Of a stretch of DNA of 64,000 bases, positions 25,689-36,518 are shown in pieces (position 1 is the first letter of the stretch; the number at the start of each line of letters is the position of its first letter). A program made the translations under genes and the position numbers. This DNA is from Streptomyces piniterrae (GTDB taxonomy: Bacteria; Actinomycetota; Actinomycetes; Streptomycetales; Streptomycetaceae), in NCBI RefSeq assembly GCF_005048155.1, contig NZ_SUMB01000004.1, positions 62,001 through 126,000 of the forward strand. The letters are read 5' to 3'. Below the pieces are notes generated by a model. The model did not search any database, was not told the origin of the DNA, and was given only the letters and a program-made list of their open reading frames with translations.

Positions 25689-28592
25689 ATGGCCCTATCG
25701 CGCATACTGGAATGTATGCCGCATATGGCCGGACTCTACGAGCGAAGCGGCGAGCTCAAGGTCTTGCGGGGTGCGATGGATGCGACCCTCGGCGGCCATG
25801 GAGAAGCCGTGATGATCGAGGGTGCGCCCGGAATCGGTAAAACCAGTCTGCTGGCCGAGGCCAAGCGGCTCGCCGTTTCCGCTGGTTTTCAGGTGGCCAG
25901 CGCGCGAGGATCGGAACTCGAGAGCGATTTCCCCTTCGGTGTGGTGCGGCAGCTTTTCGAACCGCTCCTTGCGCGGATGGAAGCGGAAGATCGGCAGCGT
26001 ATTTTGTCCGGCACCGCCGGCCAGGCGGCGATCGTACTGAGGAGAGTGGTTCCCGAACGTTCCCTGGGCGGCGATTTCTCCATACTTCATGGGCTGTACT
26101 GGCTGACTGCGGATATCTGCGAAAGGCAGCCCCTGGCCATTACGGTTGACGATCTGCACTGGTCGGACATCGATTCACTGAAATTTCTCAGTTATCTGAT
26201 GCCGCGCCTTGAGGACATCCCGGCCTGCGTGGTGGGCACGCTGCGGCAATTTGAAGTGTTCGCCCGGTCGAATGCACTCGACCAGATTGTCACCGCACCG
26301 CCCTCGGTACTCGTTTTTCCGTCCAAGTTGAGCGCCGAGGCATCGACCGCGCTCATCGTCGGTGAATTCGTGAAATCCGGGGCACCCGAACCGGAGGACG
26401 AGGACTTCCTCTCCGCCTGCTGGTCCGCGACCGGCGGGAACCCCCTCCTGCTCAAGGAACTCACCGAGGCACTCACCACCGAGCACGTCGAACCCACCGC
26501 CGCGCACATCCCGCAGGTCTACGCTCTGGGCCCGCGCGCCGTCGCCCGGCGGGTGGCGATGTGGATGCGGTGCCTCCCCCAGGGCTGTGCCCCACTGGCC
26601 CGGGCCATCGCGGTGCTCGGGGACGGTGCGGAACTGAGCCATGCGGCGGAGCTCGCGGGGCTTGACCGGGACGATGCGATGCAGGCCGCGAAGAGCCTTG
26701 AGCACGCCCGGATCCTCTACACCCTCCCGTCGGACGAGATGAAGCCCCGGATGGGATTTGTGCATCCGCTGGTGCGGGCCGCCGTGTACGAGGAGATCAC
26801 CCCGGCCGACTGCCACCGCGCGCACAGGACCGCCGCGAGCCTGCTCCGAGACTCCCAGGCCGAGATCGAGAGAGTCGCCCTGCACCTGCTGCGTACGCTG
26901 CCCTCCGGTGACGCCGAGACCGTGACCATGCTGTGGTCGGCGGCGCGAAGTGCCCTGGCCCGAGGCTCGCCGGAGACCGCGGCGAAGTATCTGCGCCGGG
27001 CTCTGGCCGAGCCCCCGACGACCGCGGACCGGCTCGACCTTCTCTTCGAACTCGGCAACGCCATGCGGCGGGTGGACAGCGCGGCAGCCGTTCAGTACCT
27101 CACCGAGGCACACGAAATGGCCCGGCCGTCGCGGCAGCGCGTCGAAATCGCACTGGCCCTCGGCGACGCATTGCTCGCGCTCCGGCACTCCGAAGAGGCC
27201 CTGGCCGTATGGCAGCAGGCCCTGGCGATTACGGCGCCCGAGGACACCGAACTGCTCTACCAGCTGAATGCCTGCATTCTCTCGATTCCGCTCTACGAAC
27301 CCGGCCGCCCGGATCTGCGTCAGGACATCCTCAGCCGCGTTCCGGAACTGCGCTCCCCCAAACCGAGCGAGAGTATGGGCGGCCGGTACCTGGACTGCGT
27401 CATCGCCGGCCATGACGCCGTCATCGGCGACCCGCGCGCGGTCGTACGGGCGCAGCGCGCGCTCCACGAGGACGCGCCGGCCCGGCCGTCCGACGGACAG
27501 AGGTCGCTGTCCTTCGGCTGGCTGGCCCTGATCAGCGCCGACCGCAAAGAGGTCCTGGCCAGTCTGGACGCCGCGGTCGAGCTGGCGCACCGGCAGGGGT
27601 CGGTCAACGATCTTACGGGGGCGCTGACTTACCGTGCGATGGCATGGCTGTACCGGGGCAATCTCGACGAGGCCGCCGCGGACGCCTCGGCGGCGGTGCA
27701 CGCCGTCGAAACGTCCTCGCTGGGGCTGCGCCGGCTGGTCCTCGGCCCCGTTCAGGCCGAGGTGCAGATTGAGCAGGGCGCACTGTCCCGTGCGCAGGCC
27801 ACGCTGGAGTGGACCGGAGTTCCCGATCCGGCGCCGCTCACCGGGCTGATGTACTACGTGCTGTACAGCCGGTCTCATCTGCTGCGCATCCAGGGACGCA
27901 CTACGGAGGCATTCAACGCGGCGCTGGCGGCGGGCCAGTCGTTCAGCGCGGCCGGCGGGGACAACCCCGCCATCGTCCCCTGGCGGTCGGAAGCCGCCCT
28001 GTGCCTGCATCTGCTCGGCCGGGACGAGGAGGCCAGGGCCCTGGCCGAGGCGGAGCTGAAGCTGGCTCGCTACTGGAGCGCGCCCCGAGCCCTCGGCCGC
28101 GCGCTGCGCATCGCCGGCACACTGAGCGAGGGCGGCGCGGATGTCAGCCTGCTGCGCGAGGCCGTCACCCGGCTGCAGGGCTCCCCGGCCCGTCTGGAGT
28201 ACGCCAAGGCGCTGGCGGATTACGGGGCGGCACTCCGTCGCCACGGAGTGCGGAACCAGGCGCGGACCTCGCTCAGCAATGCCCTGGACATCGCCGAGGC
28301 CCGTAGCGCTGTCCCGCTCGTCCAGCAGATCCAGGACGAGCTGCATGCGGCCGGGATCCGCCCGCGGCGCCATGCGGTCACCGGTCTGCAGTCGCTGACG
28401 CCGAGTGAGCAAAGGGTCTACGACCTCGCCGTCGCCGGACGTACCAACAGGGAGATCGCCCAGCAGCTGTTCGTCACGGCCAAGACCGTGGAGGCCCACC
28501 TGTCCAACGTCTACCGGAAGGTCGGCGTCACCAGCCGACGCCAGCTCGGCGGGCTTGCGGAGCAGGCCGACGCGGCGGAAGAACCGGAGTGA
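25689..28592 (+). CDS. LAL-family (large ATP-binding LuxR) transcriptional regulator
   Basis: About 967 residues from the ATG at 25689; ATG at 25716 is also possible, as neither ribosome site is strong. The N-terminal AAA-type ATPase has Walker A GAPGIGKTS near residue 45 and Walker B LAITVDDLHWSD. The middle is a long helical TPR-like region. The C-terminal LuxR HTH begins LTPSEQRVYDLAVAGRTNREIAQQLFV and continues KTVEAHLSNVYRKVGV. LAL proteins are typical pathway activators in actinomycetes. It is transcribed with a hybrid histidine kinase starting 3 bases after its stop and a response regulator, which is an uncommon combination. Confidence 0.92.
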   Translation: MALSRILECMPHMAGLYERSGELKVLRGAMDATLGGHGEAVMIEGAPGIGKTSLLAEAKRLAVSAGFQVASARGSELESDFPFGVVRQLFEPLLARMEAEDRQRILSGTAGQAAIVLRRVVPERSLGGDFSILHGLYWLTADICERQPLAITVDDLHWSDIDSLKFLSYLMPRLEDIPACVVGTLRQFEVFARSNALDQIVTAPPSVLVFPSKLSAEASTALIVGEFVKSGAPEPEDEDFLSACWSATGGNPLLLKELTEALTTEHVEPTAAHIPQVYALGPRAVARRVAMWMRCLPQGCAPLARAIAVLGDGAELSHAAELAGLDRDDAMQAAKSLEHARILYTLPSDEMKPRMGFVHPLVRAAVYEEITPADCHRAHRTAASLLRDSQAEIERVALHLLRTLPSGDAETVTMLWSAARSALARGSPETAAKYLRRALAEPPTTADRLDLLFELGNAMRRVDSAAAVQYLTEAHEMARPSRQRVEIALALGDALLALRHSEEALAVWQQALAITAPEDTELLYQLNACILSIPLYEPGRPDLRQDILSRVPELRSPKPSESMGGRYLDCVIAGHDAVIGDPRAVVRAQRALHEDAPARPSDGQRSLSFGWLALISADRKEVLASLDAAVELAHRQGSVNDLTGALTYRAMAWLYRGNLDEAAADASAAVHAVETSSLGLRRLVLGPVQAEVQIEQGALSRAQATLEWTGVPDPAPLTGLMYYVLYSRSHLLRIQGRTTEAFNAALAAGQSFSAAGGDNPAIVPWRSEAALCLHLLGRDEEARALAEAELKLARYWSAPRALGRALRIAGTLSEGGADVSLLREAVTRLQGSPARLEYAKALADYGAALRRHGVRNQARTSLSNALDIAEARSAVPLVQQIQDELHAAGIRPRRHAVTGLQSLTPSEQRVYDLAVAGRTNREIAQQLFVTAKTVEAHLSNVYRKVGVTSRRQLGGLAEQADAAEEPE

Positions 28593-28595
28593 CTC

Positions 28596-31500
28596 ATGTC
28601 CGCGGCGCCCGATGCGAAGCCGTCCGGATCCCCGGACGTACCGCAGGGCGGATCGCGCGGCAGCCGCGGAATGAGGTTCGCACCCCGAATCTGGCACAAG
28701 CTGCTGGCCATTTGCATCGCGCTCATGGTCCCCCTCGGGCTGGCCACGTTCTACCTGGTCGACCAGCAGAACAGCAAGATCGATTTCGCTCGCACCGAGC
28801 TGAGCGGCGTTCAGTACCTGCGTCCCGTAAGCGCATTGGTGCAGGACGTCTCGGACCGCCGTGCGTTTCTGCACCGCGAGCTCACCGGAGAGCCCGTGCC
28901 GAAGAGCCGGGTCGCGGCGGCCGACCGCGCCGTCAGTGAAGGGTTCACGGCGCTCACGAAGGTCGACCGACGGCTGAGGGAGCCGCTGCGAACGACCGTC
29001 GCCGACCTTTCCGCGAAGGGCAAAGGCCGGCTGGCGCCCTCGGCTCTGCGTCATGACTGGGCGCAGCTGTCGTCGGCTCCGTCCGACGTCCGCGCCGACG
29101 TGCCGCGGTACACCCGTCTCATCGGGAACCTGCTGGCGCTGGGTTCGTATGTCGGAGACACCTCGAAGCTGATTCTCGACCCGGACCTCGACACGTACTA
29201 CACGATGGCCGGGCTGCTGCTCCGTGAGCCCCAGATGATGAACCAGCTCTATCAGATGGCGGACACGGGAGACTCGATCCTGGTCCAGGGCGGCACGTCG
29301 ACCAGTGATCGGGTACGCATCGCCTACGACACCACGGTGCTCGGCCAGAACCTTCTCCAGCTCAACAGCGATCTGAACCGGGCCTTCGAGTCCACCTCCG
29401 CCGCCGGTCTCCGCCCGACGATCCAGCCCCTGCTGGCCAAGGCGAACTCATCGGTTCGTGAGGTGACCGGCACCGTGAACCGGCAGTTCACGAGCGGTGG
29501 CCGGAGCGATGTCTCGCGGGCGGCCTGGTCGGCGCAGACCGCCGGCGCCATCCGGGCGAACTCGGATCTGTGGAAGGCCCTGTTCGACCAGGAAGACCAG
29601 TTGCTGAACTCCCGCCTGGACCACTTCTACGACCGCAACCTGCGGGTCCTGACCAGCATCGGCGCAGTCCTCGCCGTGATCATCGCGGTGGCCGCGCTGC
29701 TCTCCCGGCGTATCACCGGCAATCTGGCGGCCGTGGTGCACGCGGCGCAGGCCCTCGCCACGGGCGACCTCACACGTCGCGCGACGGTACGGAGCCACGA
29801 CGAGGTCGGCGCGATGGCCACCGCCTTCAACGTCATGGCCGGGAGGCTCCAGGAGAGCTATTCCGCGGTCGAGGAGGAGGTCCGTCAGCGCACCTCGGAG
29901 CTGCGTCAGAAGACGGAGTCCCTCAGGCTGCTCCAGCATGTGGCGTCCGCCGCCAACGAGGCGGAGACCTGGGAGGACGCGACGCGGACGGTCCTGGATC
30001 TGGTGTGCCGGCACATGGGGTGGCCGGTCGGCCACGTCTACCTCGTCGAGTCCGGGTCCGGTTCGTCCGGCACCGGCCGCCCCACCCTGGACTCGGAGCT
30101 CACCGCGTCGCCCCTCTGGCACGTCGATGAGGAGAACCTGCGGGTGCCGCTGGACGAGATCGCCACGGCAGCCGGGCTGTACGAGCCGAAGGGCCTGCCG
30201 TCCGCCGTGCGCGCCACCGGCCGACCCGCCTGGATTCGTGACATCACGGCGGGCTCCTCCGGGCTCGGCAAGGTGCCTGCCGGGGTCGCGGAGCGTGCCG
30301 GGGTGACCGGCAGGATCGCCGTCCCCGTCGTCATTCGGAAGGATGTCGCGGCGGTTCTCGACTTCCTCACCCCGGAGGCCATGGAGCCGGATGACGCCTT
30401 GCTGCGGCTCATGCTCAACGTGAGCACCCAGCTCGGACGGGTACTGGAACGGTCCCGCGCCGCGGCGGAGCTCCAGGCGTCCAAGGAGGCGGCGGAAGTC
30501 GCCACGCAGGCCAAGAGCGCGTTCCTCGCGACCATGAGCCATGAGATCCGCACGCCGATGAACGCGGTGATCGGCATGACCGAAATCCTGCTCGACACCC
30601 CACTCAATGCCGAGCAGACCGAGTTTGCCCATATCATCCAGAACAGCGGAAACAGCCTGCTCACCATCATCAACGATATCCTTGACTTCTCGAAGTTCGA
30701 GGCCGGGAAATTCGATCTCCGACTCCAGCCGCTGGAGCTCCGCCAGTGCGTGGAATCAGCCTTCGACTTCGTATCCCCGATGGCGGCGGAGAAACGGGAT
30801 CTCGATCTGGCATACATCATTGATCCGGAAGTTCCGGAAGAAATTATCGGAGATATCGACCGACTGCGCCAGATCATCATCAATCTGCTCAACAACGCCG
30901 TGAAATTCACGGAGACCGGCGAGGTCGTCCTGAGGGTCGAGCTGGCCGACTCGGAACCGGAAACCTCCGGGGAGCCGCCGGAGACGGTCCACGCGCCCGG
31001 TTCGCAGGCCGCGGACGACGTCGTCCGGCTGCACTTCTCCGTGTGCGACACCGGAATCGGAATGGCCGCGGACCGCCTGGGACAGCTGTTCCGGCCCTTC
31101 GAGCAGCTCGACACCTCCACCACGCGGCGTTTCGGCGGAACGGGACTCGGGCTGGCCATCAGCAAGCGGCTGGCCGCGCTCATGGGCGGCACGATGTGGG
31201 TCGAGAGCGAACCGGATGTGGGGTCGACATTCCACTTCACGGTGGAGACCCGAAAAGCGCCCGAAGCCATGCGTACCAGCCAGGCGGCCTGCCGTGTCGA
31301 ACTCCGAGGAAAACACCTGCTGGTCGTGGACGACAAAGCCACGAACCGGATGATCCTCACCCACCAGGCGAGTTCCTGGGGGATGGTGGTACGCGCCACG
31401 GGATCTCCGCAGGAAGCCCTGGAGTGGGTCCGGCAGGGCGATCCGTTCGACATCGGAATTCTGGATATGCAGATGCCGGACATGGACGGCGTCATGCTCG

Positions 31501-32612
31501 CGGAAGAAATCCGCCGCCACCGGAGCAAGGAGGAGTTGCCCTTGTTCCTGCTGACCTCCGTCGGCCGGCCGATGACGACGCAGAGGAGTCTCGCGGAATT
31601 CTCCGGGTACCACACCAAACCCATCCGGGCGGCCGAGCTCTACGCGGACCTCTGCCGCACGCTGCTCGGCGCCGGGGCACCCGTCGAGAGGCCCCGCGCG
31701 GAGCGGCGGCCGGAGGTGCAGGAGGGCGGCCCCGCGCCCCTGCGCATCCTCCTGGCCGAGGACAACCTGGTGAACCAGCAGCTGATCGTCCGGATGCTCC
31801 GGAAGATCGGCCACTCGGTGGACACGGTCGGCAACGGAGCCGAAGCGCTGGAGTCGCTGCGACACAAGCTCTACGACGTGGTCCTGATGGATGTGCAGAT
31901 GCCGGTGATGGACGGTCTCGACGCCTCCCGACGGATCCACCGGTCGCTGCCCGCCGCGGAACGGCCGTACATCATCGCCCTCACCGCCAATGCGATGAGC
32001 GAGGACCGCGACGCCTGCATCGCTGCCGGCATGGACGACTACCTGAGCAAGCCGCTGCGCGGCGTCGAGCTCGCCGCGGCACTCGGCCGTGTGCCGCTCG
32101 GTCCCCCGGCGCCGGGTCCGGAGGCGGCGCAGCCCGCACGTAGCCCAGGGGCCACAGCGCCCGCACGCGGATCGGCAGCGGCGCCGCCCGTACCCGGCCC
32201 GCAGACCGCGCCCTCCGTGCCGGAGGCCGGCTCCACCACGGAGCCGTCAGCAGCCCCGCCCGTCCTCGACACACCCACCTTCCAGCGCCTGGTCGGCTCC
32301 TTCGGTGAGGAATTCGTCAGCCAGCTCGTCGATGCCTTTCTGGAGGACTCCCCCGAACTGATCGAAAGTCTTCGCCGCGGCCTCGACGAGGGGGAGGCAG
32401 GCGAACTGCGTCGAGCGGCTCACACACTCAAATCGCATGCACACACCTTTGGATTCCCGCGGCTCGTTCAGCCGTGCCAGGACGCGGAGGAGCTCGGCGC
32501 CGGCGGGGATCTGAGCGCAGCAGCACCGCTCGTGTCCAGAATCGAAGTGGAGTACCGCGCTGCGAGAGACGGGCTGGTCGCACAGAGAGCGGAGCTTGGC
32601 CATGACCGATAG
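28596..32612 (+). CDS. Hybrid sensor histidine kinase (HAMP-GAF-HisKA-HATPase-REC-REC-HPt)
   Basis: 1338 residues from the ATG at 28596, 3 bases after the LAL stop. Order: transmembrane helix (about 35-55), large extracytoplasmic sensor to about 345, second helix ([18 protein letters not shown]), HAMP, a coiled linker, a GAF domain (about 455-635), HisKA with His649 in [11 protein letters not shown], and an ATPase with [10 protein letters not shown] and [10 protein letters not shown]. Then come two receiver domains with Asp957 ([10 protein letters not shown]) and Asp1099 ([10 protein letters not shown]), a Pro/Ala linker, and an HPt domain with His1276 in [12 protein letters not shown]. It therefore carries a full phosphorelay. 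The probable final acceptor is the small response regulator encoded next. Confidence 0.95.
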   Translation: MSAAPDAKPSGSPDVPQGGSRGSRGMRFAPRIWHKLLAICIALMVPLGLATFYLVDQQNSKIDFARTELSGVQYLRPVSALVQDVSDRRAFLHRELTGEPVPKSRVAAADRAVSEGFTALTKVDRRLREPLRTTVADLSAKGKGRLAPSALRHDWAQLSSAPSDVRADVPRYTRLIGNLLALGSYVGDTSKLILDPDLDTYYTMAGLLLREPQMMNQLYQMADTGDSILVQGGTSTSDRVRIAYDTTVLGQNLLQLNSDLNRAFESTSAAGLRPTIQPLLAKANSSVREVTGTVNRQFTSGGRSDVSRAAWSAQTAGAIRANSDLWKALFDQEDQLLNSRLDHFYDRNLRVLTSIGAVLAVIIAVAALLSRRITGNLAAVVHAAQALATGDLTRRATVRSHDEVGAMATAFNVMAGRLQESYSAVEEEVRQRTSELRQKTESLRLLQHVASAANEAETWEDATRTVLDLVCRHMGWPVGHVYLVESGSGSSGTGRPTLDSELTASPLWHVDEENLRVPLDEIATAAGLYEPKGLPSAVRATGRPAWIRDITAGSSGLGKVPAGVAERAGVTGRIAVPVVIRKDVAAVLDFLTPEAMEPDDALLRLMLNVSTQLGRVLERSRAAAELQASKEAAEVATQAKSAFLATMSHEIRTPMNAVIGMTEILLDTPLNAEQTEFAHIIQNSGNSLLTIINDILDFSKFEAGKFDLRLQPLELRQCVESAFDFVSPMAAEKRDLDLAYIIDPEVPEEIIGDIDRLRQIIINLLNNAVKFTETGEVVLRVELADSEPETSGEPPETVHAPGSQAADDVVRLHFSVCDTGIGMAADRLGQLFRPFEQLDTSTTRRFGGTGLGLAISKRLAALMGGTMWVESEPDVGSTFHFTVETRKAPEAMRTSQAACRVELRGKHLLVVDDKATNRMILTHQASSWGMVVRATGSPQEALEWVRQGDPFDIGILDMQMPDMDGVMLAEEIRRHRSKEELPLFLLTSVGRPMTTQRSLAEFSGYHTKPIRAAELYADLCRTLLGAGAPVERPRAERRPEVQEGGPAPLRILLAEDNLVNQQLIVRMLRKIGHSVDTVGNGAEALESLRHKLYDVVLMDVQMPVMDGLDASRRIHRSLPAAERPYIIALTANAMSEDRDACIAAGMDDYLSKPLRGVELAAALGRVPLGPPAPGPEAAQPARSPGATAPARGSAAAPPVPGPQTAPSVPEAGSTTEPSAAPPVLDTPTFQRLVGSFGEEFVSQLVDAFLEDSPELIESLRRGLDEGEAGELRRAAHTLKSHAHTFGFPRLVQPCQDAEELGAGGDLSAAAPLVSRIEVEYRAARDGLVAQRAELGHDR

Positions 32613-33249
32613 AAACGCTGGGCCCGACAGAAACGCCGTGACCGAGGGAAACGACGTGCCTGAGGGAAGCACCGTGCCCGAGGGAAACGCCGTCACGGAC
32701 AGTACCGGCAGAAAAGGGCGCGTCCTGGTCGTGGACGACGATCGCACGAACCGCATGATGCTCACCTATCGCCTGGAAATGGCCGGGCTGGAGACCGCCA
32801 CGTCCGAGAACGGGCTTGAGGCTCTGCAGATGCTGCGGGAGAGCGACTTCGATGTGGTGCTGCTCGACATCCTCATGCCGGGGATGGACGGCTACGCGAC
32901 GCTCGATCTGATGAAACACGACCAGCGGCTCAGCCATACACCCGTGATCATGATGTCGGCCGTCGGCGACCTGGACAGTGTCATCCGCTGCCTCGAAATG
33001 GGCGCCGAGGACTATCTGCCGAAGCCCCTGGATCACCTCCTGCTGATATCCAGGGTCAACAACATCCTCCTGAAGATCCGGCTCGAGCAGGTGGAACGGG
33101 GGCTCGGCCGGATCGCCGACGCCGTGCAGGCCATGGCCGGCGGTGCCCTCCCGGCCGGGGCCCTGGACCAGCTCACCGAGCAGACCGACTCCGTCGGCCG
33201 TCTGGCACGACAGCTTCAGCAGCTCGCGGTCGTGACTTCGGAGCGATGA
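32602..33249 (+). CDS. Single-receiver response regulator with helical tail
   Basis: 215 residues from the ATG at 32602, overlapping the kinase stop by 11 bases; GGAG lies just upstream. The first 35 residues are a degenerate repeat ([20 protein letters not shown]) of low complexity. The receiver follows: [13 protein letters not shown], phospho-acceptor Asp89 in [11 protein letters not shown], and Lys in YLPKPLD. After that there is no DNA-binding or enzymatic output domain, only amphipathic helices ([18 protein letters not shown]) and a Gln-rich end. It may work by protein contact, for example on the LAL regulator, as the HPt's partner (inference). Confidence 0.9.
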   Translation: MTDRNAGPDRNAVTEGNDVPEGSTVPEGNAVTDSTGRKGRVLVVDDDRTNRMMLTYRLEMAGLETATSENGLEALQMLRESDFDVVLLDILMPGMDGYATLDLMKHDQRLSHTPVIMMSAVGDLDSVIRCLEMGAEDYLPKPLDHLLLISRVNNILLKIRLEQVERGLGRIADAVQAMAGGALPAGALDQLTEQTDSVGRLARQLQQLAVVTSER

Positions 33250-33715
33250 GCGCACTCCGGAGCGGGTGCCCGAGATCGACGCCACGCTGCGCAGCCCCTG
33301 CTCGCCCCACGCAGTCATCCCCTTGCCCGACGCGATCATGCCTGGCAGACCGCCACCGCACTTCGTCGTCCGGTTTAGGGGTCGCACTGGGGGATTCCCC
33401 CGATGACCGCCGCGCGGTGCCGGTCCACGCTGAAGGCATACGTCAGCTCCCCGTCACAGTCGATACGACGAATACGACGGAAATGAGAGGTGGGGTGGAC
33501 GTCATGCCCCGGGGTCCTCGTGCGCACGCCACAGCCCTACCGAGGGCACCAGCGGAGCCCGTGGGGCCTTCGGACTCCTCCGGCCACCCGCTGCCCCACC
33601 GAGAAACGAGCGCAGACAGATGTTGCCGCAAGAAGGAATCCTCGTTCGGCAGCCGCAGCCCCATCGATCCCAGCCGCCCGCTGGAGCGGACTCCGCTCGG
33701 CTGGACCACATCGTC
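33250..33715. other. Gene-free region between response regulator and RsbW-like kinase
   Basis: No frame on either strand has coding-type codon bias. A small palindrome (GGGGGATTCCCCC, 33389-33401) is the only notable structure and could be a weak terminator for the upstream operon. The promoter of the next gene should lie here. Confidence 0.5.
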
Positions 33716-34333
33716 ATGACCACCGTCGCTCGCACACCCTGTGATGCCGCAATTGATGCCGTACGCCGTGGCGTACTGCTACCGCTGTGCCGACTGCTGG
33801 GGCGGCTTGCGGCGACCACCGCCGCACGGGTCGGTCAGCTGTCCCGGTACCTGAGGAAGACGCGCGGCAATGTGGTCTCCCAGGCACTCGACTCCCATGT
33901 ACGCGCCGTGCCCCAGGCTCGGCGGATCATCCGGACCGAGCTGGCCCGATGGGGACTGCACGAGCATGTCGAAATCGCCGAACTCCTGGTCAGCGAACTG
34001 GTCACCAATGCGCTCCGGCATGCCTGGGGCCCCATCCACCTGCGTATGTCCCACTCCCCCGACGGCCGGACGCTGCGCTGCGACATCGCCGACGGCAGCC
34101 CCGCCACCCCGCCCGCATCCCGCCCACCGGCTCGCGCCGACGAGGAACACGGCCGAGGACTGCACCTGGTCGACCAACTCTCGACCCGCTGGGGCGCCCG
34201 GCGCACCGCCGCGGGGAAAACCGTCTGGTTCGAACTGCGCACCCACGGCAGGGCACGTCGGCCGGAGCGTCTGCGCCGGAGATTCTTAACCGGCCGCGTC
34301 TCTGACCTACCGCTCCTGACCCACCGCTCCTGA
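33716..34333 (+). CDS. RsbW-like ATP-binding protein (HATPase_c_2)
   Basis: 205 residues from the ATG at 33716; an in-frame ATG at 33620 adds 32 residues with poor coding bias. The GHKL ATPase motifs are ELLVSELVTNALRHAWG (N box), CDIADGSP (G1) and EHGRGLHLVDQLSTRWG (G2). This is the short RsbW/SpoIIAB-type kinase fold common in Streptomyces, which phosphorylates anti-sigma antagonists. The basic N-terminal 45 residues are unusual. It may belong to the same switch network as the SpoIIE phosphatase at 23980. Confidence 0.88.
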   Translation: MTTVARTPCDAAIDAVRRGVLLPLCRLLGRLAATTAARVGQLSRYLRKTRGNVVSQALDSHVRAVPQARRIIRTELARWGLHEHVEIAELLVSELVTNALRHAWGPIHLRMSHSPDGRTLRCDIADGSPATPPASRPPARADEEHGRGLHLVDQLSTRWGARRTAAGKTVWFELRTHGRARRPERLRRRFLTGRVSDLPLLTHRS

Positions 34334-34371
34334 CCTACCGCTACTGACCTACCGCTACTGACCCACCCGTC
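34302..34371. repeat. Five 14-base tandem repeats across two convergent stop codons
   Basis: Units of CTGACCTACCGCTC (variants with CCC or ending TA) run from 34302 to 34371. They contain the TGA of the RsbW-like gene on the plus strand and the TAG of the DinB-like gene on the minus strand. Because 14 is not a multiple of 3, the repeats place stops in every frame on the plus strand. Confidence 0.85.
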
Positions 34372-34918
34372 CATCGACGCACTCACGCAACAGGTCGGCG
34401 TGCCCGCAGTGCCGGGCATACTCCTCGACCCTGTGCACCCACAGCTCCCGAACCGCGATCCCATCCTTCGCGAGACGCTCGCTCAGATCCGGGTGCTCGG
34501 CCAGCGCGGCGTCCATCGCGGTCTGCTCCCGCTCCAGATCGGCGAACGCGGCGTCGACCGCGGCCTGCTCGGCGATGGCTCCGTGGAAGTCCGCGTCACG
34601 CTCGCCGTACAGCTTCGGCAGCGGATCAGCGTCGTCGATCCAGTTGCGCCAGTCCCGTTCCACCTCGGCGAGGTGCCGAACCAGGCCGAGCAGCGACATC
34701 GTCGACGGCGGAACCGACCGACGGGCCAGTTGCTCCGCATCCAGACCCTCGCACTTCATGCGCAAGGTCATGCGGTACCCCGCCAGGAAGTCCTGAAGCG
34801 TCGCAAGCTCGCCCTCCGGACTGGCACCTTCACGGGGGTCGTTGTCCGGGTCAACCCACATGTCGGGGTAGACGGTCGCCTCGGTCCAACGTGCGGGTTG
34901 GTCATTCATGCGTTGCAT
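34355..34918 (-). CDS. DinB-superfamily (DUF664-type) protein, possible mycothiol-dependent enzyme
   Basis: 187 residues; ATG at 34918 or 34909. It has the four-helix DinB layout with ATLQDFLAGYRMTLRMKCEGLDAEQL at the start, the first metal His in LLGLVRHLAEVERDW, and the final pair in LWVHRVEEYARHCGHADLLRE, giving the three-His metal site of the family. Actinomycete members are often mycothiol S-transferases or maleylpyruvate isomerases. The last codons lie in a 14-base tandem repeat. Confidence 0.9.
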   Translation of the reverse strand: MQRMNDQPARWTEATVYPDMWVDPDNDPREGASPEGELATLQDFLAGYRMTLRMKCEGLDAEQLARRSVPPSTMSLLGLVRHLAEVERDWRNWIDDADPLPKLYGERDADFHGAIAEQAAVDAAFADLEREQTAMDAALAEHPDLSERLAKDGIAVRELWVHRVEEYARHCGHADLLRECVDGRVGQ

Positions 34919-35159
34919 GCTCGTCCGTGAGAGCCAAGCTCGCTACTGATTTTCGGCTCGGGGTGAGGTCGTGCCCGTTCGTGTGGGCAGGTACATCGTC
35001 TTCCGACAAGGCATGGCCGAAGAGCTCCAGCAGCACCGGGAGACCGGCATGACGCTGCTGGTCTCCCGCCCGCCTTCGGACTGACAGCTGCCCCTTCCTG
35101 GCCATGGACTCACGACCGCGGCTCTCGCCCGGGTTCCCGCAACCTCGATATCGGTGGAT

Positions 35160-36518
35160 TCAGGCCGTGGCCATGCGCGGGCTGCCTCCTGGGCGGGGGC
35201 CGATGAGGACGCGGGACAGCAGGCGTGGGTCGGCCAGTGTCAGCGGCCCCGCGGTCATGTGGAACATGCCGGAGAAGGCGGTGTAGAGCCGCGGGTCCTG
35301 GGGGACGGTGTCGATCAGGCGGTTCATGAACCAGTTGCCTGCCTTGACGGGCCAGGCGGGCGGCGACTTCTCCCAGGCTCGGTCGGGGGTGGTCGCCATC
35401 AGCCATGAGGAGGCGGTGACGCGGGCCAGCCGCTTCTGGAAGGCCTGCCCATCGAGGGGAGTGCCGGCGCGCCTGTTGCCGAGCATCTGCTCCAGGAGGC
35501 GGGCCTCGAGGGCGGCGACCGTCATGCCCTGGCCGTAGGCGGGGTTGAAGGTGCACACCGAGTCCCCCAGCGCGATCAGCCCGTCGGGCCAGCGGGCGAG
35601 GCGGTGGTAGGCGATCTTTCGGTTGACCGTACGGGCGTAGCGGCGCACGGCGGATGTGGGGGTGAGGGAGCCGATGGTGTCGGCAATGGGACCGCGCAGT
35701 GTTTTGGCGAAGGCGAGGAAGTCGTCGTCGTTGTGGGGCAGTTGGGTTCCGTTGGCTCCGTGCAGGGTGACGTGGAGTGCGTTGTTCTCGATCTGGATCG
35801 CGTAGCAGCCCTTGTGGAAGTCGGGGGCCCGCAGGGGTTGCAGCAGGCCCCTCCACGAGGGCGGGGCCTGTCCATCCGGGTAGGAGTAGGTGCGTGAGGC
35901 GTAGCCGACCTGGGCATCGACGGTCGTCGTACGGGGGCTGGACAGGCCGAGGGCGGCCAGCCATTGCGGCAGGTGGGAGGAGCGTCCCGAGGCGTCCACC
36001 ACGAGGTCCGCGGCGATCTCCTCCGCGTCGCCACCATCCTTGCCCTTGACGCGCACCCCCGTGACCTTGCCAGGCGCGGCCGTGCGCAGGCCGGTGACGG
36101 TCAGTCCGTCCCGTAAGGTGACGGGCTTCAGTGCCGTCACCCGTTGGCGGAGAACATGCTCCAGGAGAGGACGGGAAAAGGTTTGGATCGGCATGCCCAT
36201 CGTGGTAGGCGGTGGGGTGCCATTGGGCAGCACGGCACACAGCCCTTCGCCCCAGTCCCATACCGGCGCACCGGCCTGTTCCAACTCGGCTCGCAGCCCC
36301 GGGAAGTACCCCTCGAACACTTCGGCTCCGAGGGCCAGAAGACCATGGACATGGTGTGCCTGCGGCACACCGGCCCTGGGTGTGGACGCACTCGGAAGCG
36401 TGTCGCGTTCGATGACGGTGACGACCTCGAACCTGTCGGCCAGGACACGGGCGGCGGCAAGACCCGCCATGCCCGCCCCGATCACCACCGCGTGCCGAAC
36501 GTCCGTATCCATCGGCAT
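35160..36518 (-). CDS. FAD-dependent oxidoreductase (halogenase/epoxidase-like fold)
   Basis: 452 residues from the ATG at 36518, with GGGAGGGAG upstream. Residues 8-40 form the dinucleotide-binding site (AVVIGAGMAGLAAARVLAD ... VIERD). The later FAD motif is LIALGDSVCTFNPAYGQGMTVAALEA. VDASGRSS near residue 180 is the linker of the group 2 flavin monooxygenase fold. No membrane segments. Substrate unknown; probably an oxygenase for a hydrophobic natural product. No P450 or partner lies beside it. Confidence 0.88.
   Translation of the reverse strand: MPMDTDVRHAVVIGAGMAGLAAARVLADRFEVVTVIERDTLPSASTPRAGVPQAHHVHGLLALGAEVFEGYFPGLRAELEQAGAPVWDWGEGLCAVLPNGTPPPTTMGMPIQTFSRPLLEHVLRQRVTALKPVTLRDGLTVTGLRTAAPGKVTGVRVKGKDGGDAEEIAADLVVDASGRSSHLPQWLAALGLSSPRTTTVDAQVGYASRTYSYPDGQAPPSWRGLLQPLRAPDFHKGCYAIQIENNALHVTLHGANGTQLPHNDDDFLAFAKTLRGPIADTIGSLTPTSAVRRYARTVNRKIAYHRLARWPDGLIALGDSVCTFNPAYGQGMTVAALEARLLEQMLGNRRAGTPLDGQAFQKRLARVTASSWLMATTPDRAWEKSPPAWPVKAGNWFMNRLIDTVPQDPRLYTAFSGMFHMTAGPLTLADPRLLSRVLIGPRPGGSPRMATA

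Noticed and set aside
26175..29054. 959-codon minus-strand open frame
   Set aside because: It lies opposite the LAL and kinase genes, whose motifs are unmistakable; long antisense frames are expected at this GC content.
33246..33719. 157-codon plus-strand ORF after the response regulator
   Set aside because: Ser/Pro/Arg-rich with poor third-position bias and no domain; treated as intergenic.
34971..35084. 37-residue plus-strand ORF starting with GTG
   Set aside because: No ribosome site, no recognised family, and only partial coding bias.
34902..35105. 67-residue minus-strand ORF
   Set aside because: Low coding bias and no domain; overlaps the DinB-like gene start.
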